A stretch of DNA of 64,000 bases. Origin: Solicoccozyma terricola. Lineage: Eukaryota; Basidiomycota; Tremellomycetes; Filobasidiales; Piskurozymaceae. A program made the translations under genes and the position numbers. The notes beneath the pieces were generated by a model. That model was given only the letters and a program-made list of their open reading frames with translations. It made no database searches and was not told the origin of the DNA. The stretch is taken from assembly GCA_001600875.1 (NCBI GenBank), contig BCLD01000006.1, forward strand, positions 642,300-706,299, in the 5' to 3' direction. The number at the start of each line of letters is the position of its first letter. Position 1 is the first letter of the stretch. Shown one piece after another: positions 57,782 through 64,000 of the stretch.

Positions 57782-60450
57782 TCAAGCAGCTGGCTCAGCG
57801 ACAGCTTCAGTCTCTGCAGGCTTCTCAGCATCCGTCGTCGTCGTGCCATTGGCCAAGTTCGCAGATGGTGGTTCCTCGGAGTCGACTTGCATCGATTCGG
57901 CGTTACCCTTCTCCACGGCGGCGGGAGCGGGCGTAGTGGCTGCAACTTCAGCGTGACCGTTCTCCTTGGAAGCTTCTCCGTTGACGACAGACTTGACGCC
58001 TTGTTCGGCGGCGGCGACCTTTTCATGCCACTGCGAGCACCCCAGTTCAATGGATGTCAGAAGACTCACGGGGTTGATGACAGGCGCGGCGCGGCGAAGA
58101 CGGAGTAGGAACTCACCGTGTTCATCAACTTGGTCGCTCGTTCGGTGATTTTGAATTCGTCGTTTCTGGGGATGTTGCCAAGAGCAGAAATCTTCTTCAT
58201 GACTGCGAGACATGAGTGGATGTAGTAGTATTGGTTAGGATGGAGCGTAGGAAAAAAAAACGCTGACAACTCTTGGGGAATAACACTCACCCTTGCCAAT
58301 CTTAGAGTACTGTATGCGCAAGTACAATGAAAGCGAGATTATTACGCGCATCAGAGGGCGGAACGGACAACCAAGGGCCTGCACTCTCTCACCTGCAAGT
58401 GTTCGATGGTGATGTTTTCATACTCCTCGATGGTCTTGAACAATTCATCAAAGGCTGGCATCTCCTATAAAGCCCGGGAATCGTCCCGACGTATGGTCAT
58501 GTCAGCTCCGGACGGGAATTGCGGGGAGTCAGTGGCAAACGCCGACTTACACCCTCAGCCGGCACAGACTTGCTCAAGAATGCTCGTTGAAGTTTGTGTC
58601 GCCAAGTTTTGATCTTTTGAGCTTCAGGGTCATTGGCGAGAGGATCTGATGGGAAAACTCGGGTCGATTCAGCTCCGAAGGACGAACCAGGTGCGGCGGA
58701 CGTATCGTGGCATTCTATCGAATTCTCCCGAACTCGATCACCGGGCTTTTTTACTCACCATTAGAGTCAGTCTCGACAGCAGGCACAGGTACACTTTCGG
58801 CCTTTTCCTTCTTGGATTGCGATTTAGCTTCTGTCTTCTTCTTCTTTGAGACTGGAGCTTTCTCTGCTGGAAGTTCATCTTCATCCTCTACAGGTGCCTT
58901 TGATTTCGAGCCCTAGCGTTTCAATTCCCCACGAGCACATCAGCCAAAACGTTTCCAACTGTTCTTACAGGTCTTTTTCAACCCCCCCCCCCCCCCCCTT
59001 TTCCTCCCCCAAAAAAGAGGGAAACTAACAAGTCGATTGCGAATTGGTCAGAACGTGACTATAACACTGACTATTTGGAATTCCCAATTCAACCCCCCCC
59101 CCCCCCCCAAACAACTACCCACCTTCTTCTTTGCCAATTCATTCAACTTTGCTTTCTTACTCTTTTTATCCTTTTTCACTTTTTCCTCCCTCTTCCTCTT
59201 CCCACCACCCGCCTCATCCTCATCCAATTCATCTTCCTCAACATCCTCATTCTCATCCTCGAGTTGATATTTCTCAGCTTCAATCCTATTCGCTTCTTTC
59301 TCCGCGATCCAAGATTCTGGATTCTCAGCTACAAGATAAGCTTTGTATAAATCACCACTGATTTTCTTTCCTTGAGATTCAAGATATGTTGTTATTCCAT
59401 CGGCGGAGAGATGTTTGAGTTCACGAGGTGGGTGCCAGGAGCTTATGAAGAAAGAGGTTATATGAAAAAAAGAAAAAAAGACAAAAAAAAAACATTGACA
59501 CAAAATATCAGAATTCCATATCAAATCCGTTGAACAGATCCAAACATCCGACTCACTAATCACCGACCGGGAAGAATTGAGCACAAAAGTATGAAGCATT
59601 CCCACGAGGTTTTTCCTTGACGACCGTTTTAGGAATCTCATCTTCCGATACGAGCTGGAGAGTGTTATGACGAGAGAGGTGTGTATGTGTGTGCCGCGAA
59701 GGGTGGTGGGATTGTTCAGGTCAGGATTGGTGAGAATGGGAGATTGGATAGGGGAAAGAGGAGGCGCGGGGGGGGGGGGGGGGGGGGTTTGACGAAGATA
59801 TCGGGTGGGTTGGGATTGAAACATCAGCGATTCTGTGTGAGATAACACCCCCTTAAACTGAAGAAAACCGCAGACTCACGCGTGCCGCTGAAGATGGAAC
59901 AAAACCCCCAATCACATACATCCAGACACCACCCAAAACACAACGAAACCAAACGGAAAACATCAGCACCAGTCTCATCCCCATCCATCGCGTTGAAAAC
60001 CACCTCAAACCCTCGCCCCCCCCCCCCCCCCCCAACTCTCGTGTACTCACGCCATGGTGGATAACCTTTCAATTTCGCAGTAACGAGATCTCCAACCTTG
60101 AAATCCTTCCCATTTGAACCTTCCCCAGCACCACTACCGCCGATCGATGTATCCTTCTTCTTGGCTACCCCAACTTTCTTCGCTGTGCCTAAACCCTTGA
60201 TTGGTTTACGAGATGTCGATGGGGGTTTACGCGAACCACTGTCCTCGGCGTTGTTGGTAGTTTCAATAGCGGGAGTAGGGTCGTCAGCTGAAGGAAGCAC
60301 ATCTGTGGTATCTAATTTCGCATCTGACGCAAGTTGTGGTTCTTCGTTGGTAGGCACGTCGTCGTTGTTGACTGGAGGTTGATCTGGAACCTCAGCAGGT
60401 GTAGAATCATCCATGACGATGTCTTGTGGTGGTGGTGGTTGATCTGTCAT
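57782..60450 (-). CDS. PWWP-domain chromatin protein (Pdp3/LEDGF-like layout)
   Basis: PWWP domains bind H3K36-methylated nucleosomes; fungal Pdp3 is part of the NuA3 acetyltransferase. The start is MTDQPPPPQDIVMDDS. A disordered, basic stretch leads to the PWWP domain: KDFKVGDLVTAKLKGYPPW; then an 8-nt microexon (59880-59887) giving PAR; then LVSEDEIPKTVVKEKPRGN, SYFCAQFFPVGD and YSWHPPRELKHLSADGI. A basic/acidic linker (KKDKKSKKAKLNELAKKK; SKAPVEDEDELPAEKAPVSK) precedes a helical C-terminal domain: DPEAQKIKTWRHKLQRAFLS, MPAFDELFKTIEEYENITIE, MKKISALGNIPRNDEFKITE, RATKLMNT. This resembles the LEDGF integrase-binding/TFIIS-N fold. It ends ETEAVAEPAA (TGA at 57782). Homopolymer runs interrupt several introns. 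Domain call is strong. Confidence 0.88.
58982..58998. repeat. Poly-C run in a PWWP-gene intron
   Basis: 17 C on the plus strand, G on the sense strand, inside the 59122 to about 58915 intron and away from both splice sites. Confidence 0.85.
59093..59108 (-). repeat. Poly-G (sense) run after a PWWP-gene donor
   Basis: 16 G on the sense strand, starting 14 nt after the GTGGGT donor at 59122. Confidence 0.88.
59768..59787. repeat. Poly-G run in a PWWP-gene intron
   Basis: 20 G on the plus strand (C on the sense strand) in the intron after the microexon, roughly 110 nt before the acceptor. Confidence 0.85.
60016..60033 (-). repeat. Poly-G (sense) run after the first PWWP-gene donor
   Basis: 18 G on the sense strand, starting 17 nt after the GTGAGT donor at 60050. 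Confidence 0.88.
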
Positions 60451-60786
60451 GATTGGTTGGGGTGACGTGGGGGTGATGGGGGGTGATGTGTGTGGATGAT
60501 GTCGAGAGTGTGACGACGAGGTGGGGGGTTGAGTGAGATGAGGTGTTGATCAATTCCGAAAGCGGACAGGCGGACCAGTGGCGATGAATTACACGTCATG
60601 GAGCGGGGAATACACGTCATGGAAGAGCAGATTACACGTCACTGAATGGAATTACACGTCATGGAAGGGGGAACTACACGTCATGGGAGAGGGCTACACG
60701 TCATCACCAGGGCTTACCGGTCAACTGTTCTCCCGTGTCCCTCTCCCGCAACTCATCCACCCACCCCCGCGCCCGCCATCCACACA
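60451..60786. promoter_or_regulatory. Divergent promoter of the PWWP and methyltransferase genes
   Basis: 336 bp between two start codons facing away from each other. It contains the six-copy TACACGTCA array (60590-60704), with its CT-rich side toward the methyltransferase. No other gene here. Confidence 0.7.
60590..60704. promoter_or_regulatory. Six phased TACACGTCA(T/C) elements
   Basis: Copies begin at 60590, 60611, 60633, 60653, 60675 and 60695. Five read TACACGTCAT and one TACACGTCAC. Steps are 21, 22, 20, 22 and 20 bp. The core TGACGTG (reverse strand) is a bZIP-type site, like the ATF/CREB or UPR ATF6-type elements. The spacing equals two turns of B-DNA, so all copies face the same side of the helix. 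The DNA between copies is not conserved beyond short G/A-rich bits. Confidence 0.9.
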
Positions 60787-62262
60787 ATGACAGATGTATC
60801 ATCACCATCGCCTCTTCTCTCCCTCTCCCCATCATGTATCCCCGTCATCGACCCTGATGAAGAAGTATTCGATCTGTACTCTACACTTGGCCCGCGACTT
60901 GGCCAATCGACCACAACGACTCCTCCCATACCAACCCCTGGTGTACGTGCGAAACGAGATAGAAAGAGAATCAAAGATGATATCAAAGATACAGGTGGAT
61001 TAGGTTATTTAAATATATCTAAAGACGTTATCGATATTCAAATTGAAATCAACGATGAACGATTCGAAACACCAATGTCGTCTGAGATATCACCATCCCA
61101 ACCACAACCACCCACTCTACCTCATTCATCACATCAATCAAGACGGAATAAACATGGGGGAACCAAGGTATCGCCGAATCATAGGTCTAAGATGGTGTTT
61201 GAAGCTAGTATAGCACAGGATTTAGGAGCACTGAGGAATAGGAAAGGTGATACGGGTGAGTTCTCCCTCATTTGCCCCGGGTGAGCAGAAAAAGGGGAAT
61301 GGTGGCTGATGTTACGGGGGATGCTTTTGTATTGTGGAGATGGTTTTTAGGAAGTGTAATTTGGCGTGCTAGGTGAAATCAAAAACCCCACAAAACGTCC
61401 AAGCGCAAAAAGAAAACTTCTATAACTGATCCTTCGTTTTGGCATTTCCTTCCCCGTTTTTCTTTCTTTTTTCCAGTCTTCTCCTCGCTACTCAAACCCT
61501 ACGCCAATATCATTTCCCAAATCCATCCATGAATTGTATATTCAATCATGGAAGTACATCCGCCGCTTCAATACTTGAACTTGGTACTGGGACTGGGATT
61601 CTACCTATCTTGTTACAACAGAAATCACATGGTTCTGAACGTGAAACGCGATTGAGTGGGGTGAGGGGAGGTGGTGGAGAAATTGGAATGTTTGCAAGAT
61701 GGAATTGCACAGATCAATTCGAGAATTTGAAACTCGTCGAGAAGAATATCAAATTGAATGGAATCGAAAATGTGATTATTTCCGAACTAGATTGGGAGGC
61801 AATTCCTTCCTCGTCTCAAAGGCGAAACACATCGAATGATGATACAAGAATAAGATACGACGCTATCATAAGTGTGGATTGTTTATACAATGAAGCATTG
61901 ATACAACCGTTCGTCAATGTTTTATCGAGGTACACGGAGATTGAAAGGACAATCGTTTACGTTGTAGTTGAATTGAGATCGAGTGATGTTGTGAGTTAGA
62001 TACCTGTCTCTTATCACCCCCATCAAATTGAAACTTCCTAACCGTCCTCGTTATGTCCCTCTCCACTCCACCCCACCCCACCCCATCCCACCCCCAGATC
62101 CAATTATTCCTCGAAACATGGCTCGCAAACACTCGATCTGATTCTCCAGAAGAAGGACGATACAAATGGGTGATATATAGACTTCCAACAGAGTACGTAG
62201 GACTAGACTTGTCGGTTCGACAAGGGTTTGTAGTCTGGGTAGGCTGGAAAGTGTCCTTGTAG
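60787..62262 (+). CDS. Family-16 (METTL21/EFM-like) protein-lysine methyltransferase
   Basis: A seven-beta-strand SAM-dependent methyltransferase of the group that modifies translation elongation factors, Hsp70 or VCP; the substrate is not decidable. The start is MTDVSSPSPLLSLSPS. The chain contains DEEVFDLYSTLGPRLG, IDIQIEINDERFETPM and HRSKMVFEASIAQDLGAL. A 22-nt microexon (61351-61372) supplies SVIWRA, completing the family's SVxW motif, followed by SLLLATQTLRQYHF. Motif I is SILELGTGTGILPILLQQ, then NLKLVEKNIKLNGIENV and RYDAIISVDCLYNEALIQPF (post-II region with the acidic turn). A last exon after GTGAGT...CCCAG reads IQLFLETWLANT to FVVWVGWKVSL, ending TAG at 62262. The upstream promoter holds the TACACGTCA array. 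Confidence 0.86.
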
Positions 62263-62269
62263 AGATGGA

Positions 62270-62277
62270 TCACGTGA
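62270..62277. promoter_or_regulatory. TCACGTGA palindrome upstream of MOZART1
   Basis: A fourth perfect copy, 8 bp after the methyltransferase stop and about 110 bp before the MOZART1 ATG. Confidence 0.6.
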
Positions 62278-62383
62278 TTTTCATTCCCCCCCCGGCGCGG
62301 CGCTCGTTGAGTGTAAACAACTCGCATCCAACTCGAAGACTCGGTGGAGAGGAGAGAGAACACTCACTCAAGACTCAGACGTC

Positions 62384-63248
62384 ATGCCTGTCTCATCGGA
62401 GGAGCAAGCACGGATCACAGAAGCAAAAGAGACGCTTGATAGTGAGTATAATGGGTGTCCGGTCATCTCATATACAGGTTGGACCCACCCCCATATCAAT
62501 ATGGAGCTGGAGCTGGTGGTCTCTGGCAATGTGAACATCTCGCCGCACCGAGAAGGCCAGTCAAGGTGGAAGAACGATCTAAATGGTTCCAAGATAGCTG
62601 TTGAGCTCGAGTTCTGGGTTTCCTACTTTTCGAGGACTCGGGGAAGCTAGCTTGAAACCATTTCGCTATTTCCTTCCACTTGGATCGCCGTTAAAGGGTT
62701 GCTTATGATGTTGCTCTTTTATTATTATATCGAGAGCTGATCGATGCGTGATCATCCTTTTCTTTCAATAGACCTATATTCCATATCTCAGCTTCTCGAC
62801 ACTGGTGTGTTCTTCAGTTCCAGATCATATTCATGCCGTCCCAATCTACTAACCATCAACATCATATCCCTCCCAAAATCACGCTGCTCTCCAAAAACCG
62901 CTCGTTCATCAGGTCTGGATAAGAAAACACTGTCAACTTGTATTAGTATGATTGAATCAGGAGCGAATCCAGAGAACCTTGCTGTGAGTTTGTGGTGTGC
63001 TTTTTTGTTGACGATAAGATGTATGCTCTGGGAGGGTGGTGGTTGTGTAGGAGGCACGATTGTTGGAGGGATAGGGTGGATGATGAAGGGAAAGCTGATA
63101 AAAGAACGGAGCATACGATACTTTACCCCCATAACTGGGTCTATCATTCCGATAATACGATGTTCTAATATTGTCCTATTGTCATTCCTCTTTTCCACAG
63201 GCCGTCATCAAGGAACTTCGAGCTGAGAACGCTGAAATGGGACGGTGA
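62384..63248 (+). CDS. MZT1: MOZART1 (mitotic-spindle organising protein 1)
   Basis: A small adaptor that binds gamma-tubulin complex proteins and recruits them to spindle poles. Four exons: 62384-62441, 62772-62804, 62913-62983 and 63201-63248, 69 residues in all. The protein reads MPVSSEEQARITEAKETLDN, LYSISQLLDTGLDKKTLSTC, ISMIESGANPENLA and AVIKELRAENAEMGR. The hallmark 'LYxISxLLxTGLDxxTLxxCIxLIExGVNPExLAxVIKEL' is present throughout. All exon phases add up (58, 33, 71 and 48 nt). The gene would be missed by ORF-length filters, as the longest exon encodes only 24 residues. Secure. Confidence 0.95.
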
Positions 63249-63761
63249 TTTTGTTGTTTTATCTGGGAAACTATTAAACTCCGCTACGGAACTCCATGGG
63301 AGGCTCCTCACCCCCATCACACCATGACACTCGCTTTCGACTGGACTCCTCTGCGTTAGGAAACCGCTCGCTTGTAGCGAATATAGTTGGGTCGGAATTT
63401 GTTGTTATGGGCTTTGTCCGAGACCGAGATGATCTGAATCGGTACCGGCTTGAGAAGATGTTTTTTTTTGTTTCCTTTTTCTTTTTGACGAACTTGGAGA
63501 TATGTATCGACGATGTTGTTCCAGAGAATGCAGGTTGTAAGGGGTGCTGTGTGGCTCTTCTGTAGCCCATGCACTATGTCACCTTGCCGGACTGGTCGTC
63601 AGTCCCTTGGATGTCCTGCTGGCTATGTCATTCGCGTGATGCCCTCTGAACGGCTAAGCGCGCGAAAATGACAGTCCAACCTCCCCCCCCCCGCCGGGAC
63701 AACATTCCATTCCAAAACGAGTATACGACCTCATCATCCAGCTACATTATCCTTTGCAACG

Positions 63762-63812
<51 letters not shown>

Positions 63813-64000
63813 CTCCTTACGACCCACCTTCCTCCACGACCCACTCAGCCTCCGCTTACGATGTCAACGACCACGTATACTTGAGTGAAAGCAGAGTGTC
63901 AGATACAACGCGGTTCTTGGTCTCCTCCAGTCGACAGCATCAACCCCCCCCCCCCACCCCCCGGCAATCATCACTTTTTGTCACGAAAAACAGTCCTAGG
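63249..64000. other. Window-end region with no confident gene
   Basis: About 750 bp after MOZART1. It contains a C run at 63684-63690, a long C run at 63763-63809 and another near 63944-63959. Frames of 70-100 residues around 63274-63574 on both strands overlap each other and show no splice or motif support. Confidence 0.5.
63763..63809. repeat. Poly-C homopolymer tract
   Basis: About 47 consecutive C, intergenic. Length is uncertain. Confidence 0.9.

Noticed and set aside
60578..60790. Plus-strand frame with repeated NYTSW-like peptides
   Set aside because: The peptide repeat is the translation of the TACACGTCA promoter array, which lies between two start codons.
63274..63574. Mutually overlapping 72-98 codon frames on both strands after MOZART1
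   Set aside because: No motif, no splice logic, and composition follows the strand complement; treated as chance.
1..64000. Transposons, CRISPR arrays, tRNA or rRNA genes
   Set aside because: I looked for terminal repeats, reverse transcriptase or transposase motifs, spaced direct repeats and cloverleaf-type boxes, and saw none. By-eye tRNA detection is weak, so this is not proof of absence.

Overview
The window is nuclear DNA from a basidiomycete fungus, most likely a Tremellomycete (Cryptococcus/Tremella-like yeast). Genes are packed closely on both strands and nearly all are cut by several short (about 50-100 nt) introns with GTGAGT-type donors and CTRAC...YAG ends. The proteins are core eukaryotic ones: TIM17, STT3, PWP2, NOC3 and MOZART1. 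The lineage is inferred from gene structure and remembered protein style, not from a search. I found no transposon, tRNA, rRNA, CRISPR array or bacterial operon.

Layout. 1-9.2 kb: 3' part of cytochrome c, then on the minus strand a DENND6-type DENN protein and a vigilin/Scp160 multi-KH protein. 9.2-15.7 kb: a 1.3 kb gene-poor stretch, a small orphan membrane protein, urate oxidase and a long coiled-coil protein. 15.8-24.3 kb: PWP2, a PIG-X/Pbn1-like protein and a PH-CRIB-kinase (Cla4-type PAK). 24.6-32.5 kb: an Ima1-like inner nuclear membrane protein, an orphan acidic protein, a TXNDC9/Plp1 thioredoxin-fold protein (whose intron holds a 100-N assembly gap in a poly-G run) and a FIT-family lipid-droplet protein. 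32.5-39.2 kb: an F-box protein, a PlsC-type acyltransferase, uroporphyrinogen-III synthase and a small UPF0390-like basic protein. 39.4-46.5 kb (minus): an ER HSP90 (GRP94) ending HDEL, a gamma-glutamyltranspeptidase and SWI5. 46.7-53.3 kb: NOC3 and STT3. 53.3-63.2 kb: an orphan protein, TIM17, a PWWP protein, a family-16 lysine methyltransferase and MOZART1.

The genes do not form a pathway cluster. Weak themes are ribosome biogenesis (PWP2, NOC3), ER/secretory function (STT3, GRP94, PIG-X, FIT, acyltransferase) and chromosome/spindle biology (SWI5, PWWP protein, MOZART1). Eight neighbouring pairs are head-to-head. Most of the shared promoters are 130-340 bp, and three of them carry the palindrome TCACGTGA.

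The most unusual signals are non-coding. (1) Six copies of TACACGTCA spaced 20-22 bp, two helical turns, lie between the PWWP and methyltransferase genes. (2) Long homopolymer runs sit in introns with strand polarity: poly-C shortly before acceptors and poly-G 14-17 nt after donors. (3) A 47-bp tandem duplication across the SWI5 exon 2 donor kept one donor and broke the other (GT to GG). (4) The PWWP motif is completed by an 8-nt microexon. I did not find a convincing new multi-gene system.
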